Below are positions 15,107 through 22,153 of a DNA stretch of 27,914 nt, piece by piece. Position numbers and translations under genes: made by a program. How positions within the stretch are numbered: position 1 is the stretch's first letter; every line of letters starts with the position of its first letter. This DNA comes from Pelosinus fermentans. GTDB taxonomy: Bacteria; Bacillota; Negativicutes; DSM-13327. The notes beneath the pieces were generated by a model, which ran no database searches, had not been told where the DNA came from, and was given only the letters and a program-made list of their open reading frames with translations. The DNA lies in contig DJJR01000028.1 of assembly GCA_002434245.1 (NCBI GenBank), forward strand, positions 1,048 through 28,961, read 5' to 3'.

Positions 15107-15132
15107 ATAAAATCTTACGTTTTTTCACCTAC

Positions 15133-15182
15133 AATGCAAACACCTGCAAGAACTCAGATGAGAATTTGCAGGTGTTTGCATT
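15133..15182. other. Long perfect hairpin between convergent genes
   Basis: AATGCAAACACCTGCAA and TTGCAGGTGTTTGCATT form a 17-pair perfect stem around a 16-base loop that itself contains CTCA/TGAG. No clear T-run follows on either strand. It lies 16 bases beyond the ClpP stop codon and could end or protect transcripts from both sides. Confidence 0.7.
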
Positions 15183-15198
15183 GTTGTAATCTTAGTGA

Positions 15199-15774
15199 TC
15201 AGAGATTCTTTAGCTCTGTCGATTCGGTAATAATTTGATTTACAATACCGTATTCGATTGCTTCTTGTGCGCCAAGCCAGTAATTTCTTTGTGTATCTTT
15301 TTCTATCTTTTCCAGAGGCTGGCCGGTGCCATCACTAATCAGTTTGTTAATTCTAGAGCGCATTTTAATAATTTCATCCGCTTCAATTCGTATGTCACTG
15401 GCTTGACCCTGAACTCCTCCCAGGGGCTGATGAATCATATAGCGAGTGTTAGGCAGGGAATAACGATTTTCTTTAGCCGCTGCCAGATAAATGGTGATGC
15501 CGGCGCTGGCAACCCAGCCAGTACCAATTACGATGATGCGTGGCTTAACAAATTTGATCATATCGTGAATGGTATCGCCAGCCTCAACATGCCCTCCTTG
15601 GCTGTTAATAAACAACTTAATCGGCTGATCTCCCATTTCTTCTAAGATCAATAGCTGTGCCATAACTTTTGCTGCTACGGCTTGAGTAATTTCACCGGAA
15701 ATAATAATCGACCGGGTCTTTAATATTCTTTCCTGCAGTTTTTCCTGAGAACTTTCTTTTTCATGATGTTCCAC
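15199..15774 (-). CDS. clpP: ClpP-family serine protease (ClpP paralogue)
   Basis: The product keeps the ClpP triad. Numbered from GTG 15774 these are Ser90 (GWVASAGIT), His115 (RYMIHQPLGG) and Asp160 (KDTQRN). The fold marks PIKLFINSQGG and GAQEAIEYGIV are present. The canonical GQAASMGA around Ser is altered to GWVASAGI, and the strand motif GGS is GGH, which suggests a divergent paralogue rather than the housekeeping copy. AAAGGA is 8 bases before GTG 15774, giving 191 residues. An upstream ATG at 15834 would add 20 residues but lacks a site and would place a perfect hairpin inside the coding region. No Clp ATPase gene is adjacent. It may follow the aldo/keto reductase on one transcript (83-base gap). 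Confidence 0.88.
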   Translation of the reverse strand: MEHHEKESSQEKLQERILKTRSIIISGEITQAVAAKVMAQLLILEEMGDQPIKLFINSQGGHVEAGDTIHDMIKFVKPRIIVIGTGWVASAGITIYLAAAKENRYSLPNTRYMIHQPLGGVQGQASDIRIEADEIIKMRSRINKLISDGTGQPLEKIEKDTQRNYWLGAQEAIEYGIVNQIITESTELKNL

Positions 15775-15798
15775 AATATCATTCCTTTCTTTTGAAGT

Positions 15799-15826
15799 GA
15801 GCACCACCTTATGGAAAGAGTGGTGC
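15799..15826 (-). promoter_or_regulatory. Hairpin in the clpP leader
   Basis: AGCACCAC and GTGGTGCT form a perfect 8-pair stem with a 12-base loop, ending about 13 bases before the AAAGGA ribosome binding site of clpP. No T-run follows, so it is not a standard terminator. It could affect translation or RNA stability. Confidence 0.45.
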
Positions 15827-15857
15827 TGTTTCATATCTATACTAATTGATTAATGTA

Positions 15858-16700
15858 TTAAAAATTGAAATTGTCAGGATCAGAGCCAACACGCTGGTTT
15901 TCATTTAAGGCATCAATTTGTTCCAGATCTTCTTTGGTCAGCTCGAAATCAAACACATTTGAATTTTCAATAATACGGTGTTCCTTTATTGATTTGGGAA
16001 TGGTTACGACCTCATTCTGCAAGTCCCAGCGTATGATTACCTGAGCTGTTGACTTACCGTATTTGTCAGCAATCCTTTGCAATATAGGGTTGTCTAACAG
16101 CTTGCCCTGCATTAAGGGAGACCATGCCTCAAACTGTATGCCTTGTTCTTTACAAAATGCCCGCAGTTCTTTTTGTATGAGGCGGGGATGAAATTCCACT
16201 TGATTGATCATTGGCTTGATGGTAGAACCTTGGAATAGATCTTTCAGATGATGAACATGGAAATTACTGACTCCGATAGAGCGAACGCGTCCTTCATGAT
16301 AGATGCGTTCTAAGGCTCTCCAAGTATCTTTATATTTTCCTTTTACTGGCCAGTGAATCAGATATAAATCCAGATAATCCAAATTAAGTTTTTTCAGACT
16401 TGCTTGATAGGCTTCTAAGGTGGAATCGTATCCTTGATCTGCATTCCAGACTTTTGAGGTTACAAACAGGTCTTCTCTGGAAATACCAGCTTCCTGCAAC
16501 CCCTCTTTAATACCTTGGCCTACACCTTCCTCATTTCCGTAAATAGCTGCTGTATCAATACTTCGATAACCATATTTGATGGCAGTCCTTACCGCGTCAA
16601 CAACTTCAGAACCTTCTTTTACCTTAAAGACTCCTAAGCCAAGCCAAGGGATTTTTACTCCATTGGCTAATGTGATTGTATCTTGCAGATTCTTTGCCAT
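15858..16700 (-). CDS. Aldo/keto reductase (AKR5-like)
   Basis: The 280-residue product is a complete AKR barrel. The catalytic tetrad is Asp49, Tyr54, Lys83 and His116, in SIDTAAIYGNE, VTSKVW and LIHWP. The NADPH-binding C-terminal segment includes IPKSIKEHRI. Length and motifs match the bacterial 2,5-diketo-D-gluconate reductase/YvgN group, which reduces methylglyoxal and other small aldehydes or ketones in the cytoplasm. The substrate is not predictable. GGAGG lies 10 bases before the ATG. A plausible promoter sits about 65 bases upstream, and the ClpP paralogue follows downstream on the same strand. Confidence 0.92.
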   Translation of the reverse strand: MAKNLQDTITLANGVKIPWLGLGVFKVKEGSEVVDAVRTAIKYGYRSIDTAAIYGNEEGVGQGIKEGLQEAGISREDLFVTSKVWNADQGYDSTLEAYQASLKKLNLDYLDLYLIHWPVKGKYKDTWRALERIYHEGRVRSIGVSNFHVHHLKDLFQGSTIKPMINQVEFHPRLIQKELRAFCKEQGIQFEAWSPLMQGKLLDNPILQRIADKYGKSTAQVIIRWDLQNEVVTIPKSIKEHRIIENSNVFDFELTKEDLEQIDALNENQRVGSDPDNFNF

Positions 16701-16769
16701 AATACGATAACCTCCTACTTTTTATTAGTACGCGTTACATATCTACTAAAGAATACCATTTATATGCTG

Positions 16770-16798
16770 AGTATATAGTTGATCTTGAATTTCCACAA
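16770..16798 (-). promoter_or_regulatory. Probable promoter of the aldo/keto reductase gene
   Basis: On the minus strand TTGTGG (16798-16793) and TATACT (16775-16770) are 17 bases apart. The -10 is good and the -35 weak. Confidence 0.45.
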
Positions 16799-16854
16799 GT
16801 AGGCACTTTTAGGTGACAGGTATTGTATCAGCAGCAGGCAAGGGGATCTCATAC

Positions 16855-17265
16855 TTACAACTTGAGGCACAGCCAGGTTGCTTCTAAAACTTTCTTTCCG
16901 TCGCAGGAAGCAGTTCCGGTTTGTTTGAGTATTTTATCAGTAATCCTAAGATTCTTCACGATCATGGTAACTGGAATATTGGGTTCAACAAAATCGAAAA
17001 AACGCGCAGTTTCAATGGATGCTAATCCCCATAAGGCTTTAGTAAATAGACCTGTGTCATTGACTCCTGCACCGCCGCATTGTACGATGGATTCAATGAG
17101 AATGGAATGAGGGACGATTTTTTTCCCAGGGGAATATTCTTGAAAATATAGAAAGGTTGCATCATAGGTTTTCCTTCCTATGATCTCATCTCGATTCGCA
17201 GAAATAATTTCATCAACAAATAAAAATGGATAGCGCTGTGGGAGCAATGTTTCAATAGCTTTCAT
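16855..17265 (-). CDS. Hotdog-fold FabZ-like protein lacking the catalytic His
   Basis: The 136-residue product aligns along its length with (3R)-hydroxyacyl-ACP dehydratases: LLPQRYPFLFVDEI at the start, then FQEYSPGKKIVPHSILIESIVQCGG. In FabZ this second block reads GHFPG...MPGVLxxExxAQ. The catalytic His of GHFPG is Tyr44 here (EYSPG), the usual Gly-His pair is absent, and the first motif LPHRYPFL has Gln instead of His. Glu58 is retained and a new His53 stands two positions after VP. It is therefore unlikely to be an ordinary dehydratase, and may bind acyl-ACP or acyl-CoA or carry a changed reaction. AGGAGG is 8 bases before the ATG. It is downstream of the bioY-thiolase-ligase genes, beyond a terminator. 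Confidence 0.75.
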   Translation of the reverse strand: MKAIETLLPQRYPFLFVDEIISANRDEIIGRKTYDATFLYFQEYSPGKKIVPHSILIESIVQCGGAGVNDTGLFTKALWGLASIETARFFDFVEPNIPVTMIVKNLRITDKILKQTGTASCDGKKVLEATWLCLKL

Positions 17266-17320
17266 GCACGAAGCCTCCTAAAAATCTGTCTACTTTATGA
17301 TGACAGTCCATTGGGGAATG

Positions 17321-17360
17321 AAAAAGTCAGATTCTCTAGGGAGAGATTCTGACCTTTTTT
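17321..17360. terminator. Bidirectional terminator between the ligase and hotdog genes
   Basis: GTCAGATTCTC and GAGAGATTCTGAC pair with one bulge. The stem is flanked by AAAAA on the left and TTTTTT on the right, so it can work on both strands. The right T-run overlaps the ligase stop codon. Confidence 0.75.
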
Positions 17361-18681
17361 ATGATGTGTAAATGTTTTGCTTCTTTATGTTGATTCTATC
17401 AATTTTTCCATTTGAATTCAATGGTATTTCATCAAGGAAGATGATTTTTTGAGGACAATAATGGGGACGCAATTTCTTATGACAAAAATCTAGGATATCG
17501 CCAGTCGTCAGAGCTGGCTGATTTTTAACAATCCATGCGCAGACTTTTTGTCCCCGTAATGGATCAGCAATTCCTCCGACAACAACTTGAGCGATTCCAG
17601 GGCATTGAAGCAGAGCTGTTTCTATCTGCTCTGGAATTACTTTGATGCCTCCAGTATTAATGATGCCGTGCTTACGCCCCAATACATATAAATAGCCTTT
17701 CTCATCTAATCGGCCTAAATCCTCTACAGATGCTTTTGGTCGGTAGGCAGGAGCGATATAGGGACTTTCAACCCAGATCATATTATCTTCAATTGAGATT
17801 GTTACGTGAGGGAATGCCCGGCCTACGGAATCAGGACGTTCTAAAAGATCTTTGGCATTGGAGTAACTCACATGACCCAGTTCACTCGCGCCATAGTATT
17901 CAAAAATTTCTGCTGATGGAAAGTACGCTAAGAGGGCTTGGAGAGTTGGCTGATCCATCTTTGCTCCACAGGTTACTATTGAGTGCAGATTCGGCAGTGG
18001 AGCTTTCATATTTTTAAGCAAGATTTTATAGTTTGCAGGCACCATAAAAACAGCACTTATGCAATATAATTCTATCTCTCGCACCCAGGTACGAGGCATG
18101 TGCGTGCTGGCAAACATAACAGTGCCGCCTTCAAACAAAACATGCAGACAGGCATTCAAGTTGGCAGTATATACCAGGGAACTGATTAAATAGAGAGTAT
18201 CTGTATTTGAAAGTTGAAAAACCATGCTTTGACTCGGAAAAGCCCTGGTCCAGCTTTGGTGATCACGCCATATTAACTTAGGAGTTCCGGTACTTCCCGA
18301 ACTCAACGCCCCTAAAAACAGATCTTCAGGCTGAATCTCTGGCAGTAATGGAGCAGAGGTGACTGGGAGCTGAAAACTTTCATCGATATACAGCGTTAAT
18401 TGATGAGTATCCATAAGAGTATCGCAGACTTCTTTCGAGGAGGAAGTATCGATGAAGACGCAAGCACCTCCTGCTTTGATGATCCCAAAGAAATAACACA
18501 GCTGGCTGAGAGGGTCGGCAATTTTAAGCAGAACTTTATCACCTTTTTTTATTTGCACAGCAAGGTGATGGGCAAGATCATCAACTTGCTGTGCAAATTC
18601 TCGATAGGTAAGACGTTTGTTACCATATATAAGACAAATTTTATCTTTTGGCTTTCCCTGTAAACCACTATAAATCAGCAT
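17359..18681 (-). CDS. yhfT: AMP-forming acyl-CoA synthetase (YhfT-like)
   Basis: The 440-residue product belongs to the ANL adenylate-forming superfamily. The P-loop is at about 127-135 (SSGSTGTPK), followed by the EYYGASE motif, the hinge region EDLGRLDEKGYLYVLGRK and the C-terminal catalytic Lys in PLNSNGKIDR. It activates a carboxylic acid to acyl-AMP and then acyl-CoA. At 440 residues it is shorter than typical 500-560-residue ligases, mainly in the N-terminal domain. It starts 3 bases after the thiolase stop, with AAAGGTG at normal distance. The bioY-thiolase-ligase set resembles B. subtilis yhfU-yhfS-yhfT, a BirA-regulated group, so an acyl-CoA linked to biotin or pimelate metabolism is a reasonable inference. 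The substrate is unproven. Confidence 0.85.
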   Translation of the reverse strand: MLIYSGLQGKPKDKICLIYGNKRLTYREFAQQVDDLAHHLAVQIKKGDKVLLKIADPLSQLCYFFGIIKAGGACVFIDTSSSKEVCDTLMDTHQLTLYIDESFQLPVTSAPLLPEIQPEDLFLGALSSGSTGTPKLIWRDHQSWTRAFPSQSMVFQLSNTDTLYLISSLVYTANLNACLHVLFEGGTVMFASTHMPRTWVREIELYCISAVFMVPANYKILLKNMKAPLPNLHSIVTCGAKMDQPTLQALLAYFPSAEIFEYYGASELGHVSYSNAKDLLERPDSVGRAFPHVTISIEDNMIWVESPYIAPAYRPKASVEDLGRLDEKGYLYVLGRKHGIINTGGIKVIPEQIETALLQCPGIAQVVVGGIADPLRGQKVCAWIVKNQPALTTGDILDFCHKKLRPHYCPQKIIFLDEIPLNSNGKIDRINIKKQNIYTS

Positions 18682-18684
18682 TTT

Positions 18685-19839
18685 CTAACACCTTTCAATC
18701 AGGGTTGCAATTCCCAAACCTCCTACGGCTCCGATCGCAGCAATTCCCCGCTGGCCGTTTACTTGCTGCAAGGCTTTTAGTAAATGCAACAAGATGATTG
18801 CTCCGGAGGCTCCATAGGGATGGCCATAGGCTAAGGCACCTCCCAGAATATTGGTCTTATCCAGACTAAAGTTCAATTGGCGGCAGCAGGCCAGGATTTT
18901 TACGGCAAAAGCCTCATTCATTTCAAGGGCATCGATATCCTTTACTTGTAATTTGTTTTGCCGCAATAATTTTTGAATGGAGTCAACGGGTCCTAATGGA
19001 AAAAGGTTGGGATCACAGCCACAGCTTGCTGTACCAGTGATCATTGCTTGTGGCTTTAAATTATATCTTTTAACCGCATTTGAAGAGGCCAGCAGGATTA
19101 TGGCGGCTCCATCATGCTTTAAGCAGGTATTTCCTGCTGTAATCTTACCTTTTTCCTTAAAAACCGGCGGCATTCGCTCTAAGAGTTTCAGACTCATGCG
19201 GTTTCTGATACATTCATCAGAATCAATACGTTTTCCTGCTGTTTGGATAGGAGTGATGATATCATTCAAGACATCTTGTTCTTTTGTCATAGAGGCTCTT
19301 CTATGACTTTCAAGAGCGAATGCATCCATATCTTCCCTGGAAATGGACAGATATTCTGCAAGGTATTCTGCTGCATCCCCGACTTCTGGATCACCGACTG
19401 CCGGAGTGGAGAAGGGGGCTCTTTCGTAATATATATGTTCTCCTTGAAAGCGTGGGTCGGCAGGATTAAACTGCCGTCTAGGAGCCAAGCTGGTGCTTTC
19501 GACGCCTCCGGCGAGTGCTAGTTCCGTCTGACCCGATTGGATTTGACTAACGGCCAAATTAATGGCACTTAATCCAGAGCCGCACTGGGTATCAACGGTA
19601 ATGGCAGGAATACTGTAAGACCAGCCTGCCGCAAGCACCGAAACCCTGGCAATATTACCGCCTGGGCCTACAGCATTTCCTAAGATGACTTGATCGATAG
19701 CTTTTGGCGATAGGTTATATTTATGAAGCACTTCATTTAAGATATTAGATGCGAGCTGTTCGGGCAGCAGATCTTTTAAAAATCCGTCTGTTTTTCCTAT
19801 AGGAGTTCTAAGACCCCCAATCATATATACTGGATTCAT
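18685..19839 (-). CDS. yhfS: Thiolase-family protein (YhfS-like) lacking the second catalytic Cys
   Basis: The 384-residue product is a full-length thiolase: nucleophile Cys86 in DTQCGSG, the NEAFAVK motif and His340 in GHPYGASG. The C-terminal motif is normally CxGGGxG, with the acid/base Cys. Here it reads GAVGGLG, so that residue is Gly370. Thiolases need this Cys for deprotonation, so classical acetoacetyl-CoA chemistry would be impaired. The product may act as a decarboxylating or ketoacyl-synthase-like enzyme, or in one half-reaction only. The ATG overlaps the bioY stop by one base and the ligase follows after 3 bases, so the three are one operon. BirA control of the promoter ties it to biotin supply. 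Confidence 0.88.
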   Translation of the reverse strand: MNPVYMIGGLRTPIGKTDGFLKDLLPEQLASNILNEVLHKYNLSPKAIDQVILGNAVGPGGNIARVSVLAAGWSYSIPAITVDTQCGSGLSAINLAVSQIQSGQTELALAGGVESTSLAPRRQFNPADPRFQGEHIYYERAPFSTPAVGDPEVGDAAEYLAEYLSISREDMDAFALESHRRASMTKEQDVLNDIITPIQTAGKRIDSDECIRNRMSLKLLERMPPVFKEKGKITAGNTCLKHDGAAIILLASSNAVKRYNLKPQAMITGTASCGCDPNLFPLGPVDSIQKLLRQNKLQVKDIDALEMNEAFAVKILACCRQLNFSLDKTNILGGALAYGHPYGASGAIILLHLLKALQQVNGQRGIAAIGAVGGLGIATLIERC

Positions 19840-20387
19840 CAGCGTGCCCCAGCTTTTTGGAGCTGCCGATTTACAGCCGTGCCCACAACCGTTGCGATAA
19901 AGGCTTTAAATAAATCGCCCGGTATATAGGGAAGAGCACCGACAGTGAAGGCCTTTTCTAATCCCATGCCCGTAACAAAACCCAGCCAAGGTACTCCGAA
20001 AATGTAAACAATAATGATACCGCCTAATACATTTACGAGAGCCAGACGCCATTTGTTGTTGCTTTGTCCTTTTAATAGGGCAATCACAATGGCTCCAGCT
20101 AAGAAGCCAAGGAGATAGCCGCCTCTCGGACCGACAATAATGCCAATTCCACCTGTCATACCTGCAAAGACAGGCAAGCCTACGGCACCAAGCAGTAAAA
20201 AGGTCAATACGCTGTAAGCAGCTTGTCTTACTGTTAGTATGCTGCCTGCCAGCATAATTGCCAGAGACTGACCTGTGACAGGAACAGGACTAATTGGCAG
20301 TGGTATGGCAACTAGTCCAAGCACTGCGATTAAGGCTGCGAAAAGTGCTGAGTAAACAAAATCAGTTATGTTATTTCTTCTTGACAT
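19839..20387 (-). CDS. bioY: Biotin transporter substrate-binding subunit BioY
   Basis: From ATG 20387 the product is 182 residues with about six membrane helices. BioY signatures are visible: SPVPVTGQSLAIMLAGSILTVRQA, LLLGAVGLPVFAG-TGGIGIIVGPRGGYLLGF, and a C-terminal IPGDLFKAFIA segment. BioY is the S-component that captures biotin, alone or with an energy-coupling factor module; no EcfA/EcfT genes are in the window. GGAGG is 8 bases before ATG 20387. An upstream ATG at 20447 coincides with the expected transcription start and has no site, so it is rejected. It heads an operon with thiolase and ligase under a BirA-type operator, so it should be induced when biotin is scarce. Confidence 0.92.
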   Translation of the reverse strand: MSRRNNITDFVYSALFAALIAVLGLVAIPLPISPVPVTGQSLAIMLAGSILTVRQAAYSVLTFLLLGAVGLPVFAGMTGGIGIIVGPRGGYLLGFLAGAIVIALLKGQSNNKWRLALVNVLGGIIIVYIFGVPWLGFVTGMGLEKAFTVGALPYIPGDLFKAFIATVVGTAVNRQLQKAGAR

Positions 20388-20452
20388 TATTTTTTCCTCC
20401 ATGATCAGCGTAAAACACGTTTTAGCCGTCCTATATTCATAACTCAAGAAAA

Positions 20453-20481
20453 AGTATAAATGAATCAGATCATCTAGTCAA
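20453..20481 (-). promoter_or_regulatory. Sigma-A promoter of the bioY operon
   Basis: On the minus strand TTGACT (20481-20476) and TATACT (20458-20453) are exactly 17 bases apart. The start of transcription would be near 20446, leaving a leader of about 59 bases before the bioY ATG at 20387. The -35 lies within the BirA operator. Confidence 0.85.
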
Positions 20482-20506
20482 CCATATGAAGAAAAAAGGT
20501 TAACTA
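20475..20506. promoter_or_regulatory. BirA-type biotin operator
   Basis: TAGTCAACC (20475-20483), 14 bases, then GGTTAACTA (20498-20506): an inverted repeat with one mismatch that fits the Firmicute BirA consensus (GTTAACC-N14 to N16-GGTTAAC). It covers the -35 of the bioY promoter, as expected for repression by biotin-bound BirA. A third half-site AGTTAACC follows at 20508-20515. birA itself is not in the window. Confidence 0.85.
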
Positions 20507-20645
20507 AAGTTAACCGGGTAAAACTGCAGATTCTTTTAATTTGGAGAAGGAGGAGATTTAGAGGGAATATCTGCTAGTATGGAGAATATTTTAATGAATG
20601 AGTGTGTACAATATGTGCACATGTTTAAGATAAGGAGGAATAGCA

Positions 20646-22058
20646 GTGGAAAGACAAATCAGAGAGGTAATGCCTGAGTTTTTAGGACTTAAGGAAGCGA
20701 TGAAGTTATCACGGGAGGAAAATCGGGATAACCATCGGAAGTTTATCAATCCGGAGTTAGTCAATCTTATGGGACTTTTGAATTTTGACAAGTCCTTTGT
20801 GAAAGCACAAGGGCTATCGATATGGGATAGAGAAGGTCATGAATACTTAGATTTCTTAGGGGGATATGGGGCATTGAATTTAGGTCATAATCATCCTGAA
20901 ATCAATGAAGCCCTTGAAGCAGTGCAGGAACTTCCCAATTTGCTGCAAGCATCGTTAAATCCTTTAGCTGGAGCATTAGGACGAAATTTAGCTTTATTCA
21001 CTCCTGGAGCACTGCAGTACTCATTTTTCTGCAATAGTGGAGCAGAAGCAGTGGAAGGGGCCTTGAAACTAGCTAGAGCCGCGACTGGACGAATCAAATT
21101 TATTTCTTGTGAGAGTTCTTTTCATGGAAAATCCTTAGGGGCTTTATCGGTAACAGGCAGGCAAAAATATAGGAAGCCTTTTGAGCCTTTATTGCCAGGT
21201 GTTGACTTTATTCCTTATGGAGACGCCGAAGCTTTGGAAAGAGCATTGAGCCAGCATGATGTAGCGGCTTTTATTGTAGAGCCCATTCAAGGGGAAGCCG
21301 GAATTATTGTACCGCCGGAAGGCTATTTGAAAAAAGTTCGGGATATTTGCAGCAATTACAATACACTGCTGATTTTGGATGAAATCCAAACCGGGTTTGG
21401 ACGTACAGGAAAGTTGTTTGCCTGCGAGGAGGATCACATTGCTCCCGATATTTTATGTTTGTCTAAATCATTTGGGGGTGGCTCAACGTCATTAGCTGCC
21501 TATACCACAACGGAAGAGATATGGAAAAAAGCTTATGGCAGTGTTGAAAAGGGAACATTACATACTTCGACTTTTGGCGGAAATTCCCGGGCGGCAGCAG
21601 CCGGAATTGCTACCTTAGAAATTCTATATAGAGATGATTTAGCACGTCAGTCAGCAGAAAAAGGAAACTATCTCATGGGGAAATTGCAGGAGCTGCAGCA
21701 AAAATATCCTTTTCTAAAAGAGGTTCGCGGCAGAGGGCTTTTCATTGGACTTGAATTTGCTCAGCCAGAGAAGGGATTGCTCAATCGATTGACGGGGGGA
21801 GCATTGGAGAAATTAGCCAGTGAATATTTAGGTGCTATGGTAGCAGGAGAGCTTTTAAACAAACATCGGATTATTACGGCTTATACGCTGAATAATCCCA
21901 ATGTAATACGTTTAGAACCGCCTCTCATTGTATCTTATGAGCAGCTTGATACATTGCTGGCGGCTTTGGAGGAAATCTTCGCAAATAATAAGGGCTTTGG
22001 CGATATGGTTATAGCCAGCAGTAAAACGATATTAAGCTCCTTTGTCAAAAAATTCTAA
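20646..22058 (+). CDS. Class III PLP-dependent aminotransferase (ornithine/putrescine-type)
   Basis: The 470-residue product starts at GTG 20646, preceded by AAGGAGG. Class III marks are in order: NSGAEAVEGALKLAR (about 130-144, PLP phosphate), SFHGKSLGALS, Asp245 in LLILDEIQTGFGRTG (binds the pyridine nitrogen) and the PLP-binding Lys274 in LSKSFGGG. An N-terminal extension of about 50 residues and the overall length resemble putrescine/ornithine aminotransferases more than BioA. The reaction would transfer a terminal amino group of a diamine or omega-amino acid to 2-oxoglutarate or pyruvate. It diverges from the bioY operon across 258 bases that include the BirA operator. Whether it is part of the biotin regulon is open. 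A terminator follows. Confidence 0.88.
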   Translation: MERQIREVMPEFLGLKEAMKLSREENRDNHRKFINPELVNLMGLLNFDKSFVKAQGLSIWDREGHEYLDFLGGYGALNLGHNHPEINEALEAVQELPNLLQASLNPLAGALGRNLALFTPGALQYSFFCNSGAEAVEGALKLARAATGRIKFISCESSFHGKSLGALSVTGRQKYRKPFEPLLPGVDFIPYGDAEALERALSQHDVAAFIVEPIQGEAGIIVPPEGYLKKVRDICSNYNTLLILDEIQTGFGRTGKLFACEEDHIAPDILCLSKSFGGGSTSLAAYTTTEEIWKKAYGSVEKGTLHTSTFGGNSRAAAAGIATLEILYRDDLARQSAEKGNYLMGKLQELQQKYPFLKEVRGRGLFIGLEFAQPEKGLLNRLTGGALEKLASEYLGAMVAGELLNKHRIITAYTLNNPNVIRLEPPLIVSYEQLDTLLAALEEIFANNKGFGDMVIASSKTILSSFVKKF

Positions 22059-22082
22059 GAAGATATGTATTAAAATAAGAGA

Positions 22083-22146
22083 AATGGAGTATAGGGATTG
22101 GCTTGCTTTGTCGGAAAGCAGCTTGTTCCTATACTCCATTTTCTAA
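22083..22146. terminator. Terminator between convergent aminotransferase and MutS-like genes
   Basis: AATGGAGTATAGG and CCTATACTCCATT form a perfect 13-pair stem. The loop contains a further GCTTT/AAAGC stem, and TTCT follows on the plus strand. It sits between two converging genes and can serve both. Confidence 0.8.
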
Positions 22147-22153
22147 TTCATAA

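Noticed and set aside
15235..15645. 136-codon frame antisense to clpP
   Set aside because: Shadow of a clear ClpP gene with intact catalytic residues.
20388..20447. ATG 20447 as bioY start
   Set aside because: It coincides with the expected transcription start, lacks a ribosome binding site and adds 20 residues not seen in BioY proteins.
20603..20621. TGTGTACAATATGTGCACA as an operator of the aminotransferase gene
   Set aside because: An imperfect palindrome overlapping a weak -10 candidate; no second copy in the window and no recognisable regulator, so not annotated.
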